A DNA stretch of 64,000 bases, taken from Anaeramoeba flamelloides. Lineage: Eukaryota > Metamonada > Anaeramoebidae. Shown here in pieces: positions 24,134 to 39,487 of the stretch (position 1 is its first letter; the number at the start of each line of letters is the position of its first letter). Location of the stretch: assembly GCA_027625915.1 (NCBI GenBank), contig JANTQA010000023.1:7440001-7504000 (forward strand), in the 5' to 3' direction. The notes under the pieces are model-generated. The model made no database searches. It saw only the letters and a program-made list of their open reading frames with translations, and was not told the DNA's origin. Position numbers and translations under genes: made by a program.

Positions 24134-27100
24134 ATGAGTATTAATCCTCAACTAAACAATAGCTCTTTTGTTCAAAACAACAAAACCATTTTAGTCAAAA
24201 GAAATTCGACTTCCCAAAAGGATTTGCTTCATGTTAAAAAGCATTTACAAGATCTCACTCGAAAGTTACTACAAAAAGAGCAGTATCTACAAACAAGGAC
24301 TCAGCAACTATCAAAGGCCATCCAAGCATTAAAAAAGGCGAGTTTACGAGAAAAGGATTTGATCACACAAATCAATGAATTGAAGAGTGAAAATGAAAAG
24401 CTAGAGGATAACGAATTCAAGTTAAATGAAAGATTGGTAACTTTTGAGATCCAAATTCAAGAGAACAATAATGAAATTGAAACACTTCAAAAAGAGAAAC
24501 AGCACATTGAAGACCAATATAACAAAAATCACAAACAATTATTACTCAAACAGATCCAAAATAGCGAGTTAGAAAAAAAACTGCAAGCCATGATAAAATT
24601 GTCAATGAAAAAAATTCGTGATCTGAGCCGAAGAAATCAGATACAAAGTAGCGAATTAACAAATAACTCAGGACAAAAAACCCACAATCCTGAGGAAAGT
24701 AAACAGAACTTTGAAGAAAAAGAAGTTAAAGATAAAACGGAAAATGAAACAGAAAAAGAAAACGATTTGAAAGAAAAAAAAAAAGAACAACAACAAAACA
24801 AAAAACAAGAAGAAAGCACAACAAAGAATCAAATAATAGTTGATCAAAACAAAACGGAAAAATTAATAATTTTATTACAGCAGACTGTTCAAAAGCAGCA
24901 AGAGGAATTAGAAAGACGAAAAAATAAATACGAACGTACGTGTGAAGGGTACAATAGAATAAATAAAGAATTAAAGAAAACAAATCAAGAAAATCAATTA
25001 TTAGAAACAAAAGTTAATGATTTGGCACAAAAACTGATTGTCATTGAAAAAGATAATAAAGAATTTCCTTTTCAAAGCAAACTAAATAATGGCAATGGTA
25101 CGGACAACGACAACGACAACGATGACAATGAGAATGAGAATGAGAATGATAAAGATAAAGAAAATGGTAATGGGAATGAAAGTTTGGAAAATATAAAACA
25201 AACAAATCAAGAAACAAAACAGGGAACGACTGCCAGGACGGATAATAATAACATGAATGATATTAAAAATCGAAATGAAAAAGATAATCTTAATTATTAT
25301 GTGGAAAAACTTAAAAAAAAAATCAAAATATTAAAAGAAACCAATCTTAAACACGAAAAGGAATTAAAGATCCAATTACAAGAAATACAAAAAAATAAAC
25401 AATCTGCACAAATGATCAATGAAAAAAGCTGGCAAATGGAAAAGATTAACAAACAATTAGAAGAAAAAATGAAAAAAAGGAAAGAAAAAAATGAAAAATT
25501 AAAAGAAAAAATCACCGAAATCGGGGAGGCAAAACAGGAAATGGAAAAGAACAAAGAACGGGAATGGGAACGAGAAAAGGAAATATTGAATTTAAATGAA
25601 ACAATTAAACAACTTGAAACTAATCTAACCAAAGCAAATAATAAAAAAGAAAAAACAATGTATAAAAAAAATGAGCAAAAAAGAACAATCCAACAACAAC
25701 AAAAAAATATAATCAAACTGAAAGATGAAAATCAAAAATATCTCCAAACCATTCAGAAGTTAAATTCAGATATCAAAAATATGGGAAAAGAGATGGTAGA
25801 AATTGAAATTGAAAATGAAAATCTTTCAAAAAATCAAAACGAATTCCAACAAATCCTTGATATCAAAGATAATGAATTAAGTGAAATGGTTGAAAAGGAA
25901 AATCATTATAAGAAAATTATTAACAGAAATAAAAATGAAAACTTAAATCTTCGAGAATTTTGTACTAAACTGAAGACCCAAATAATATTCCAAAAAAAGG
26001 AAAAAAACAAAATATATGAATGGGTACAATATTTGGAATCGCAATTAAAAAAGCAACAGCATTCATTCCAATTACAGGAAAACCAAATCGAAAAGTTAAA
26101 TGTTGAAATAAAGCAATTAAAGTCTCGATCACGATCACGATCGCCATCACATTTAAAAAGAAAAACGAAAACAAATATATATTCATTTAACGATAGCGAG
26201 GAAATCGAGCTATATAAATTAGAAAATGAAACTTTAATAATCAAAATGACTTCTTTAGAAAATTCCAATAACGATTTTCAACAAATTATAAAAAAATTGC
26301 AAAAGAAGTTTACCAAAAAGAAAACGCAAAAAGTGGAATTGCTAAAATTAATAACAGAATTAAAGAAACAAAATTTCACCCTCGTGAAAACAGCTAAAGA
26401 ATTGGAACAAGACTGGGAAAATAGCAAAGAAATGATCACAGAATTACAGCAAATAGAAGATCAATTAAGAGATAAAAATGAGCATTTCAAACAACAAAAC
26501 TTGAGCCTAATTGAAAAAAATAGAGATCTCATTGAGCAATTGGAAATATATGAACTTGCACTAAAGGGCTCCACGGATGAGTCCTTTCGATTAAAGCAAA
26601 ATTTGAATGAGCTCAAAGAAGATAATAATAAATTAAAGGAATCCTTTGAAACTTTATCACAAACTTACAGTTTAGAATTGCAAATTAAAGAAGAAAATAT
26701 TAATAGTAATAACCTGAGCATTAATAGAAATTCAGATGGCAATAAATTAAATAATAATAATAATAATAATAATAACGAAAAATTACTCAAATTGAAAAAA
26801 AAAAAAAAAAATTATAAAAATGAAGCTGAAAATTTAAAAAAGCAATTAAAATTTGAAGAAAATGAAAAAAAAATCTTGAATGAAAAATTAACTAAATTGT
26901 CAATCGAAAAAAATAAAATAAAGGAAACTTTGGAAATTTCACAAAAAATAAAAAATAACAAAACCATTCTCGAAGAAAAATTAACAGAGATCCAAAAAAT
27001 GAATAAAACAATCTTAGAAAAAAATAAATTAATTCAAAAATTAAAAGGGATCATTGTAGAAATGAAAACACAAGTGGTAATCCAAGAAAACGAAAACGCG

Positions 27101-27709
27101 GCCCAAGTACGTAATATTCAAGAGAAACTGGATAGCGTCAATTTCAAAATGAAAGTCACAGAAAAGCAAAATAGAAAGTTCCAGGGGCAAATGGAGGAAC
27201 TGGAATACCAATTTAAAGACGAATTAGAGAGGCTCAAAGAAATGATCGAAGTTCTGAAGCAGTTTGCAGAGGGGAAAAATAAATTCAAAAGGAAAAAAAA
27301 GAAACGAAATTTCGTTTTGGAAAAAATAGATGCAATCCAAATCAAATTAATGTACGAACAGCAACAGTCCCTATTTAGACAAAAGCAGCAAGATTATAAC
27401 TCTTTATCAAAAATTTTGAATGGAAAAATCCATGATTTAGACGCTTTGACTCAGAATTACAAGAATATTAGCACAGAGAAAAAGTCTTTAGCTCACAAAA
27501 TTAAAAAATTGACACTGCACATTTCTGAACAAGAATACCAAAATAATTATTTAAAATCCTTATTAAAGGAGTTTGTTGGTAATGAAGGTATACCAGAAAT
27601 TGTAACACCTAGAATAAATAAACAAGTGCCCATAGAGCAAAGCGATTTTGATTCAGATTTTAATTCCAATTTTGATTTGGATTCAATTACTGATTCTGAA
27701 CAAAATTAA
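24134..27709 (+). CDS. long coiled-coil protein, 1,191 residues
   Basis: Single exon from ATG 24134; the frame continues upstream only through a TTG codon in a Lys-rich stretch. Almost the whole protein is Glu/Lys/Gln/Leu/Asn heptad sequence, broken by low-complexity spacers: an Asp/Glu/Asn block near residues 320-350, an arginine-serine stretch (SRSRSRSPS) at about 664-675, and an Asn run followed by a Lys run at about 872-892. The last 25 residues are acidic with alternating SDF/NSNF. No globular domain, membrane segment or GRIP-like end is visible. It could be a golgin, centrosomal, tether or cytoskeletal rod protein, but the sequence alone does not choose. The stop codon is 32 bases before a long GT microsatellite. 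Confidence 0.88.
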   Translation: MSINPQLNNSSFVQNNKTILVKRNSTSQKDLLHVKKHLQDLTRKLLQKEQYLQTRTQQLSKAIQALKKASLREKDLITQINELKSENEKLEDNEFKLNERLVTFEIQIQENNNEIETLQKEKQHIEDQYNKNHKQLLLKQIQNSELEKKLQAMIKLSMKKIRDLSRRNQIQSSELTNNSGQKTHNPEESKQNFEEKEVKDKTENETEKENDLKEKKKEQQQNKKQEESTTKNQIIVDQNKTEKLIILLQQTVQKQQEELERRKNKYERTCEGYNRINKELKKTNQENQLLETKVNDLAQKLIVIEKDNKEFPFQSKLNNGNGTDNDNDNDDNENENENDKDKENGNGNESLENIKQTNQETKQGTTARTDNNNMNDIKNRNEKDNLNYYVEKLKKKIKILKETNLKHEKELKIQLQEIQKNKQSAQMINEKSWQMEKINKQLEEKMKKRKEKNEKLKEKITEIGEAKQEMEKNKEREWEREKEILNLNETIKQLETNLTKANNKKEKTMYKKNEQKRTIQQQQKNIIKLKDENQKYLQTIQKLNSDIKNMGKEMVEIEIENENLSKNQNEFQQILDIKDNELSEMVEKENHYKKIINRNKNENLNLREFCTKLKTQIIFQKKEKNKIYEWVQYLESQLKKQQHSFQLQENQIEKLNVEIKQLKSRSRSRSPSHLKRKTKTNIYSFNDSEEIELYKLENETLIIKMTSLENSNNDFQQIIKKLQKKFTKKKTQKVELLKLITELKKQNFTLVKTAKELEQDWENSKEMITELQQIEDQLRDKNEHFKQQNLSLIEKNRDLIEQLEIYELALKGSTDESFRLKQNLNELKEDNNKLKESFETLSQTYSLELQIKEENINSNNLSINRNSDGNKLNNNNNNNNNEKLLKLKKKKKNYKNEAENLKKQLKFEENEKKILNEKLTKLSIEKNKIKETLEISQKIKNNKTILEEKLTEIQKMNKTILEKNKLIQKLKGIIVEMKTQVVIQENENAAQVRNIQEKLDSVNFKMKVTEKQNRKFQGQMEELEYQFKDELERLKEMIEVLKQFAEGKNKFKRKKKKRNFVLEKIDAIQIKLMYEQQQSLFRQKQQDYNSLSKILNGKIHDLDALTQNYKNISTEKKSLAHKIKKLTLHISEQEYQNNYLKSLLKEFVGNEGIPEIVTPRINKQVPIEQSDFDSDFNSNFDLDSITDSEQN

Positions 27710-27738
27710 TAATACTATTATCTTATTAATTCTGGCCA

Positions 27739-31067
<3,329 letters not shown>

Positions 31068-31586
31068 TAAACCCCATTCCAAAAAATTTTGACACTCCCA
31101 AAATCAAAAATAGGCAAAAAAAAAAAACCCAATTTGTTATATTTTGACAAAATTAATATAAAACAAAATTTAAGTAACCCCAGTATTAATGTTTTAATAT
31201 GTAATCATTTTAATCCAAATAAACGAAAAAAAATATAAAACTCAAAAAAAAAAAATTGGTGTGTCCAAAATAATGAAACAAGTGGAATAAAGAATATATT
31301 GGTAAATTTTGTTGATGGATCAAACGATAAGATACCATCAACCAATTGTATGTGATTTTCCAATTTAACAAACTCGGCACCGACGTTCTATCAACCATTG
31401 AAAAAAAATTCCAGTTCAAATGAAACAGATTACTTTACTAGAAAAAGGGAAATGAAAACAAAAACAAAAAAAGATAAAAATGAAATAGTTTTGAAAAATC
31501 AAAATTATTCCCAAATTGAATGTAAAGTGGAGTATTGCTATTCTTTCAACAGTTTAAACTTGTCCAAATTTTTGCAATTTGGTTTA
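31068..31586 (+). mobile_element. TAAACCCC family 1 MITE, copy A (519 bp)
   Basis: It starts TAAACCCCATTCC and ends with the inverted form (AATTTGGTTTA), flanked by TA. The termini continue into an AAAAATTT-GGACA-type motif. The body aligns along its length with copies B (38811) and C (53032, reversed), sharing for example AAACTCGGCAC and GATACCATCAA. No reading frame, so non-autonomous. TA targets and these termini suit the Tc1/mariner-pogo group. Confidence 0.8.
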
Positions 31587-33344
31587 TATATTTATATATT
31601 CTATATATATTAAAAGTAGAGATTTTAATCCGCTTATTAACTATTTAAAGCTAATATTTTCTTTCAAAATATTACGAACAAATAATAATTTTCAGATATT
31701 ATTAGTATTTGGCAAAACCTGAACAGTTTTTAGTGAAAAAGAAATATATATATATATATAAACTTTAAGAATAATCCCAACAAGAGGGATCTTATTGACA
31801 GAAAAAAAGTCCAATAAGAAAAAAGTACAAACACCATTTTTAATGGTAAAAGTTTAGGAAAATGACAAGAAAAATCAATTATAAGAAGATCAATATTCTC
31901 TTCAATGAACATTCTTTCCTTGATTTTATTTTCCCAGTAAAAAAAATCTTAACTTCTTTGATTATCAAAATACACTTTGTTGTTCTTGTGAAAAACAAAT
32001 AGTTAATTCTTTTGAAGGATTTTTTATTAAAATATCAATCAAAGAAAAATCACCTTATACCAAAAGGTATTATTATGGTAGAAACTGTGGTTCGCTTTAT
32101 CCTCCATTTTGTCTTTAATCAATTATTTTTTTCTTTTTTTTTAATTGATCTTACTTTTCATTTTAATTAACTTTACCAATTAAAAATTGTACCGTTTTTT
32201 TTTCTGTTTGTCTTTTTTTTCCAAACGGATATCTTATTTCTAAGGTATCTTTCAACTGTTTTCATAAAGTAAGTTTCGAAACATTTTATAAATTTTTGAA
32301 AAACTGTTGAAAACACTCATTTTGGGAAGTTCGATTTGCAATTCGCTAAGGGTGTATTCTTATCTTTTTCAAAATGATTTCATCAACTTTTTTTTGATTC
32401 CCAGTTAACAAATGACAAATTCTAAACCTTTCTGTTAATCTCATACATTAGAACTATGAAAAAATTACATGTAAAAAGTTTCTTGGTCTTTGCTCTTGCT
32501 TTGTGTTAAATAATAAATTAATCAAAACTTTTTGACATTAACAAAAAAAATTGTTTATTTTTTAAAAGAAAAAATAGTCCACTTTTAATTTTTCAAATTG
32601 GTTTTTTTGACTTTTTGATTTCAGAAGATGTGAGTCCGTTACTTATTTGGTTCATTGTTATTCATGTTTTTTGATTAAAGATAAGTCTCATATTTTCGTT
32701 GATTTTTTTTCCAGTAAAAACAATAGAGTAAAATCAAATCAAACTATTGGTTTTTGGAACAATAAGTGAAAAAAAAAAATTCATTCAATTAAACCAAAAA
32801 GATAAAAAAAAATATAAAATTTGAAATAAAATATTTATATATAAACTCAATACCCAACAAAATGAGTGTTAAAGTCAAAAAATATTTATTTGTGAGAGAA
32901 GTTCTTTGTTTTTTGGTTTTAACATTTCTAAAGAGAAAAAATTAGTTGATAATTGAAAGTATAATTTTTTCAATTTAATTGGGAAAATGATGGTTTTATG
33001 AAAACAGGAGGCAAAATTAATCACAAATAAACAATGACTTTTAAATGGTTTTTTCCAATTACAATAGGTTTGACGTCAACAAGTTTTTCACTTCTTTTCC
33101 TCTTTTTAGTAGCATAATCATAAAAATGATTTTGTGTTTTTTCACTTCGTTAAATAAAAAAAATGAGAGTAGTTTTTGAAATAAACAGAAGACGAATTTT
33201 CAATTTTAGAATAACATACCTTGAATTAATAGGACACTTTTACAGATTTTGACCAAGTTCGAAAAAAAATTTCGCAAATGAAAAACATTTTTTACAAAAA
33301 TTGTTTTTTGAATTCTAAAATTTTGGCAATTAATTTCTCTTTGA
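31587..33344. other. intergenic, low complexity
   Basis: A TA run lies near 31744-31760. On the minus strand an 18-codon open piece from ATG 32107 (MEDKANHSFYHNNTFWYK) ends at a donor-like AAG|GTGATT at 32054; it is too short to call. Nothing else is recognised. Confidence 0.5.
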
Positions 33345-33979
33345 ATGGAACAACAAAAAGAAAAAATATTAGATCAGCTTTCAACTGAAACAGGGCTAAA
33401 CAGAGACGAGTCAAAGATTTTTTTGTCGGTTGCAAAAGGTGACTATATGGTACGTTGTTCCTTCTTTACTTCTTTGTTAATGTCTTGTTTAGATCTAATT
33501 GAAAAAACATGTTCTTTTTGGTTCTTGTTTCTGAAAAATATTTTTTTTTCTAAATTCATAATCAAAAAAGAATAAACAAAATGAAAATTCTTTCATTCAA
33601 TTCTCAAGATAACCTAATGGTTATTTTGAATCTTTCAAACAAAACTGTTTTGTTTTACCAAACGCTTTAATCTGTGTCAGCCCCAAAATCTGATTTTTTT
33701 TGCTTTTCGCCTTTCAAAAAGCTTCACAAAAACTCTTTAAAAAGTATTCTTCGAACTGTTAAGTTTCGAAAGAAAACATTTCTATCAGTTGTTTGAATAA
33801 CTTTGACAAGAGCTCTTTTTGTGGAATGGATATTGGTGTGTCTTTTTGTTTGTTAGATTTTTCGTTGTTTTTCAAAATATGTCTGATTTTCTTGACCAAC
33901 CTCTAATCTACAGCTAAGAGTGTCTTTGCCAGACTTTAACAAAATTCTTAAAAAATTATTTCAAATGATCAGTCAATAA
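33345..33979 (+). CDS. putative small two-exon protein with a UBA-like start
   Basis: Exon 1 is 33345-33449 (35 codons from ATG) with a good donor (ATG|GTACGT). The best in-phase acceptor is CTACAG at 33913, and exon 2 runs 33914-33979 to TAA, giving 57 residues. The N-terminal part, ILDQLSTETGLNRDESKIFL, resembles the first two helices of UBA-like domains that begin UBX/p47-type proteins, where a short domain binds ubiquitin. The second exon reads LRVSLPDFNKILKKLF. The 464-bp intron and the choice of second exon are my reading; a different or later exon is possible. A/T-rich flanks give no operon or neighbour clue. Confidence 0.35.
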
Positions 33980-35429
33980 GTCCGAATTCTTTTTGGATAC
34001 AATTTACCTTAAAGCGGGATTTTTCACAAAATCTCAAAGTTACCCCTTACCCCACTCACACAGGGACTTTAAGAGAACTTTAAACTCGAATTAAAATAAT
34101 TTTATGTTATTTTTTTTGTTCCTTTTTAGATCTTTTTTTCTATAACTTCCTTACATGGTGATCTGAAACGATCTCTGATTTGTAATTCAATTTAGAATTT
34201 TAACAGTTAAACCCTTTTCATTATCCATGATTTTTTAAACTTCATTTCTTAAATGTTCGAAAATTTATAGTTTTATTTTTCTGTTTTAGTTTTTTTTATT
34301 TTCAACTTTTTTTGTTTTGAAAATGCCTCACTTTTAGATTTAAAATTAATATATTTCGAAATTTTGAAGACACTTTGATTCTTTATTTTCTTCGCATTTC
34401 CAAAAAAGAAAAAAAAAAAAAAATATTTTTCTCACTTCAAAAAAATTAGAACAGAAACCAGACATAACACAACACAAGTGCAAAATTTTTTTTGGAAATT
34501 TTTCAAAAATTGAAAATTTTTTAAGAGTGAAAATACTTTTCACAGCATAGGACCTAAATGAAACCTGAAGTCAATTTTGCAATATCTTGAATTTTTCGGT
34601 TTTTATTGCAAAAAAGTGAAAAAAATTCATTTTTTTTCCTATAAAGATTACTAGAAAAAAAATGATTTTATATTTTTTTTTCATTTTTTTTTTTTTTAGA
34701 GAATTAAAAGTCCCCAAAAGATATATTTTTAATACAGTTTGATTTAATGATATGTTATTGAAAACATTAACATTTGGTAACATATTATTAGGATATTAAA
34801 TTCATTTTTTTTTGAAAAAAAAAAAATAAAAATACTAAAAAAAAATAATTTATCTCTAGTAAAAGTTTCACTTTTTATATAGATAGACATAAAAGAGATA
34901 TCATTTTTTTAAACAAATAGGACACATGTTTAAATTTGATTATTAGTGTGCTAAATTGATACATTTTTTTTTTTTTTTTTTTGAACTTTTCTAATAAAAT
35001 TAAGATTTTTCAGTTTTTTTGTTTTCGTGCCCCTTCTAACTTTTTTCACACAAACATTTTGATGGTCGCCCCAACGGGACAGAATACCTGAAATCTAGAT
35101 AAAAAAAAAATGCCAAAAAAAAATTAAAAAAATCCTTGAATAAACTGATTTGGCATCGATTGAAAAATAGTTGAAAAAAAATCTACTTTTTTTGGGCAGC
35201 CGTTACCCCCTATTAATGAAAAAATCAAAATTTCACACATTCCTCGAAATTACTCAAAAAATCATTAAAAACAAAACAAAACAAAAATATGTTTACTCAA
35301 AATTTATTGAATTAGATGAAGAAAAAAACAAATAGAAGAAATAGAAAAAAATAATAAAAATGATTGGTCAATATAGATATATCAAAATAAAAATAATAAA
35401 AAAATAATAAAAAATAATAAATTTAACAA
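33980..35429. other. intergenic, nothing recognised
   Basis: AT-rich with two small GC-richer patches (about 35060-35095 and 35200-35215) that have no reading frame or repeat partner in the window. Confidence 0.6.
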
Positions 35430-35531
35430 TTAAAGTAAATTGTATTTATCGGATGGTTGTAAGACAGAGATGTTGTCATTTGGTGCTGATTTGAAGATCT
35501 TATAATCGTTGTGTGGGCATTTTTGAACATT
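35430..35531 (-). CDS. probable terminal exon of an unidentified gene
   Basis: After an acceptor (TTAACAG) the minus strand is open for 33 codons to TAA, with a composition far less AT-rich than its surroundings: NVQKCPHNDYKIFKS and DNISVLQPSDKYNLL. A possible first exon lies at 36112-36080 on the same strand (ATG, MNHLGINEKKS, donor TCG|GTAAAC), in matching phase. The intron between would contain the palindromic MITE at 35633-35829. I do not recognise the protein. Confidence 0.35.
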   Translation of the reverse strand, partial: NVQKCPHNDYKIFKSAPNDNISVLQPSDKYNLL

Positions 35532-35632
35532 CTGTTAACTATATTCGAAATATATAAATTATAATTTTTTATATTTGTAATTTAAATTATTTTTAAATTG
35601 ATTATTTTTGAATCATTTATTTAAAACAATTA

Positions 35633-35829
35633 CAGTCAGTTTCACTTTTAAGGTACAAACTTTCAACGAAATTTAAGGCACACTAAAAATCTCAAATTAA
35701 GGCACAAAATTTGGAATTTTTTTTTTACAATTTATTTTTACTAGAATTTGAATTTTGTGCTTTAATTTGAGATTTTTAGTGTGCCTTAAATTTCGTTGAA
35801 AGTTTGTACCTTAAAAGTGAAACTGACTG
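35633..35829. mobile_element. 197-bp palindromic MITE with TA target duplication
   Basis: A foldback element flanked by TA on both sides. It begins CAGTCAGTTTCACTTTTAAG and ends in the exact inverse. The arms match over about 78 bases with one mismatch around a loop of about 30 bases. Near-identity of the arms suggests a fairly recent insertion. A decayed relative lies at 40900-41094. Confidence 0.92.
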
Positions 35830-36139
35830 TATATATAAATATATCTATCTATCATGTTGAATTAAAATAAAAATGGATAAAAAAGTAGTAAAAAAGAGAT
35901 AAAAAATCTAATTCTATCATTAAAAATTGTAAAAGGAAAAAGAAAAAGAAATAAATTAATATTTAATAATCAAAATAAATATGGAATAAAACACCGATTT
36001 TTGATGAATTTTATTTTTTTACTATTCAAAATATTTACCATCTTTTAAATTATAAAAATTATCATCAATAATTGATATTTTTTCGTTTACCGATTTCTTT
36101 TCGTTTATCCCCAGATGATTCATAATTGAAACTTATATT

Positions 36140-36140
36140 A

Positions 36141-36193
<53 letters not shown>

Positions 36194-36282
36194 TGATGAT
36201 GATGATATTTTCGTATAATTCAGAGAAAATTTAGTGGAAATATAAAATTTAAAAGTAAAAAAAACTTACAAATATTAAATTT

Positions 36283-36321
<39 letters not shown>

Positions 36322-36345
36322 TATTAAATTAAGAGTGTGTGTGTG
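36140..36345. repeat. cluster of simple repeats (AAT, ATG, TA, GT)
   Basis: An AAT run from 36140 passes into a short GAT run ending near 36206. A TA run of about 40 bases follows at 36282-36321, then a short GT run at 36333-36345 and a T run. Confidence 0.9.
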
Positions 36346-36412
36346 TTTTTTTTTTTTTTTGAGAGAGTTAAACAAAAAATACGATGGAAATTATTTTAAA
36401 TTCTATTTAAAA

Positions 36413-36701
36413 TTATTGATCGATTAAAGTTTTAGAAATCAATATCTAATTTTATTTGAGCATTCTATTTGAAAATAAAAATCAACTCTACCCAATACCA
36501 ATTGTTTGAAAATTTTTTTTTGATCAAATGAAATAGGTTTTATAATTCAAAAAAATGAAATGAAAGACAAAAAAAATAAAAGATGAAAAAATGATTTTCA
36601 TATTATAAACTAATCAAAAATATTTCCAATTTGAATGAAATTGTATTTTTTTGATTCTTTGAACAATTTTAACTGTGTGTAAAATTTCGAATTTAAGTTT
36701 A
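36413..36701 (+). mobile_element. TAAACCCC family 2 MITE, 3' fragment
   Basis: It matches the right half of the family 2 element (compare 38240-38518): a GATCGATxAAA motif, a GGTTTTATAATTC motif and the terminal TGTGTGTAAAATTT ending in TTTAAGTTTA. The left half is missing, replaced by simple repeats. Confidence 0.6.
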
Positions 36702-37452
36702 TATTAAATTTATATGAAATTATAAAATAAAATTTTTCAAATTTTCTTTTTTACAAAATAATTATTAAGGAAAGGAAAAAAAATTAAAACATTATTTCAT
36801 TTAATTAAAATTTGTTTTGAAAATTTTTACAATAAACAAATTTTTTAAAGGATTCCTTGTAAATCCCAAAATTTTCTAATTTTTTAATATATTTGAAAAA
36901 AATTAAAAAAAATAACAACTTAAAAAAAAAGGAAATTAGTTTAGTTTTTTAAAATGTTTAAAAAAACTGAAAACTTAAATTGTTACAATTAAACCCCCAA
37001 AACTTAATATAAATTTATTGAACTTTTTGTTTTTATTTACTTCTTCTTTTTTAAATTTAGTGTTTAAGTGTTGAAATTGGATTATTTTTTTTTGTTTTTT
37101 TTTTTGGGTAAAATTAATGGAAATCCTAACATTAAATTACAAAAAACTGATAATTGGTGGGTTGTGATATATAAAATAGCAAAAAATACCCGGTATGAAA
37201 AAATCCCATATAAGATTTTTAATTGTTAATATTAGGAGAAGTGTTGTGTAAATTCTAAATATTTACAATCAAATCTTATTTATTTAAGAATAAAACTTTT
37301 TCAATTATAACTCGCCATTTGGTAGAATGATGATTAATGGAATTACACTTGTTCAGAACACCATTTAATCAATCAAAAAGCAAGAATAAAAATTAACATT
37401 TTCCAAACTCTAGCAAAACTAAAAAACTTGATTTTTTTCAAAAAAGTAGATC

Positions 37453-38518
37453 TAAACCCCAATTCAAAATTTTAACACACAAATATTCAATTTTTGAAAA
37501 AAAAATCTTATTTACTCAATTATCGAAGAAATACCAAATTAAAACCCTTCAATAATTGGAATACTAACAATTGTTTATAAACTAAAATTCAAAATTTTCC
37601 GCACAGCTAAAACGTTCCAAACAATCACAATAATACAATTTCATTGAAATTGAAGATAATTTTGATTTTTGAAAAATACGAAAATCATTTTTTCATCTTT
37701 TAGTTTTTTGTTTTCATTTCATTGTTTGAATTACGTAATTTGTTTCGTTGGATCAAAATTTCTTTGAATAATTGATATTAGGTTAAAGTCAAGTTGTTCC
37801 AAATAGAAGAACTCAAATTAAATTAGTTGATAGTATCTAACCATTTGATCGATCAATATTCCTAATAGAATTTAAACGAATTTAGGAATGTATTTTTTTG
37901 TTTTGCTCTCTCCAAAATATTTAACACTTCTGATTTATTAGTATTGATAATTATTTATTTTTAGTTTTGTGAGTATTGTAATTCATAAAAAACTGTTAAC
38001 ATTTCAATTAGTGAATGGTTCTAATTTGGTAAATCTTCTTGAATTGATTAAATAAGTTTTTTTTTCACAAATCGAATTTTGGTGTGTTAAAAATTTTGAA
38101 TTGGGGGTTAAATTACAATACTCACAAAACTAAAAATAAATAATTATCAATACTAATAAATCAGAAGTGTTAAAAATTTTGGAGAGAGCAAAACAAAAAA
38201 ATACATTGTTATATTTGGTTAAAATTCTATTAGGAAAATTGATCGATCAAATGGTTAGACACTATCAACTAATTTTATTTTAGCTCTTCTATTTGGAACA
38301 ACCAACTTTAACCTAATATCAATAGTTCAAAAAAAAAAATTGATCGAACGAAACAAATTAATTAATTCAAAATTGAAATGAAAAGAAAAAAATAAAAAAA
38401 GAAAAAATGATTTTCACATTTTTCAAAAATCAAAATTATCTTCCAAATTCAATGAAATTGTATTTTAGTGATTGTTTGGAACGTTTTAAATGTGTGTAAA
38501 ATTTTGAATTTTAATTTA
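37453..38518 (+). mobile_element. TAAACCCC family 2 MITE split by a reversed copy
   Basis: It begins TAAACCCCAATTC and ends GAATTTTAATTTA. The sequence stops at TTGTTTATA (37579) and resumes at AATTACAATACTCAC (38111), exactly where a second, inverted copy has entered. Without that insert the element is about 533 bp. It is itself inserted in the 0.5-kb TIR element. Confidence 0.8.
37578..38110 (-). mobile_element. TAAACCCC family 2 MITE, inverted, nested in its own kind
   Basis: A complete reversed copy from TAAACTAAAATTC to GAATTGGGGGTTA, 533 bp, with TA at both ends. It interrupts the forward copy, so it is younger than that copy. The pair creates an inverted repeat with arms of roughly 400 bases. 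Confidence 0.82.
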
Positions 38519-38810
38519 CATTGGTTATCAAAAATCACTTGAGTGTTATATAGACACCCCCAATTTAATTAACTTTAGGAAGGCTTATTAATTAGTTCAT
38601 AAAAAATTTGGTTATTTATAAAAAGGATTTGATTGAAAATATTGACAATTACACAACAATTTTACTAATATTCACAATTAAAAATCTTTTACAGGGTTGT
38701 TTTAATTGCGGGTATTTTTTCACTGCTATACCACAATTTTAAATAAATTAAATATAATCCTTCAAACTATCATCTTTATATTCAGATTTGGGTTCCTTTT
38801 TACTTTAATA

Positions 38811-39340
38811 TAAACCCCATTCCAAAAATTTGGAACACACCCCAAAATCAAAAATAGGCAAAATAAAACTCAATTTATTATATTTTTCCAAACGTTATAA
38901 AACTACATTTAAGTTACCGAGTATTAATGTTTTTATAAGTAATCATTTAAATCCAAAGAAAAGAAAAAAAATATAAAAACCAAAAAATCAAAACTGGTGT
39001 GTCCAAAATAATGAAACGAGCTGAATAAAAAATGTATAGGTAAGTTTGTTCAAATTTCACCAACAATTGTTGATCGATCAAATGTTAAGATACCATCAAC
39101 CAATTGTATGTGATTTTTCTTTTTAACAAACTCGGCACTAACCTTCTATCATTCATTGAAAAAAATCAGATCTAACGAAACAGATTACATAACTGGAAAA
39201 AAAGGAAATGAAAACAAAACATAAAAGTCAAAAAATGAAATAGTTTGTAATATAAAATTTATTCCCAAATTGGATGTAAAGTGTTGTATTGTTATTCTTT
39301 CAACCGTTTAATTTGTGTCCAAATTTTTGGAATTAAGTAT
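38811..39340 (+). mobile_element. TAAACCCC family 1 MITE, copy B
   Basis: It starts TAAACCCCATTCC and ends GTGTCCAAATTTTTGGAATT. The body is collinear with copies A and C. It lies 84 bases beyond the end of the nested complex at 37178-38727. Confidence 0.8.
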
Positions 39341-39487
39341 ATTTAAATAAAACACAGGTATTAGTATTATCATGAATATACTCATCAGTATACTCAATGT
39401 ATTTGATTACTTATTTTGTTTTGTTTACTGATGTTTTTGGTGGTTTAAAAAATGTGGGTTTTCTGTAATGTTATATGTAGGGTAGGT

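Larger units (their letters stand above)
37178..38727 (+). mobile_element. 0.5-kb TIR element interrupted by two nested MITEs
   Basis: The termini read AAAAAATACCCG.. followed by AGATTTTTAATTGTTAATAT, and the inverse at the right end. After removing the insert 37453-38518 the core is about 484 bp. The same family occurs reversed at 52678-53706 with a core of about 494 bp. No reading frame. Confidence 0.75.

Noticed and set aside
32054-32107. 18-codon minus-strand piece MEDKANHSFYHNNTFWYK as a first exon
   Set aside because: Too short, weak donor (GTGATT) and no convincing partner exon.
36140-36345. Clustered short repeats considered as a CRISPR-like or satellite array
   Set aside because: Only simple microsatellites (AAT, GAT, TA, GT); no spacer-repeat structure.
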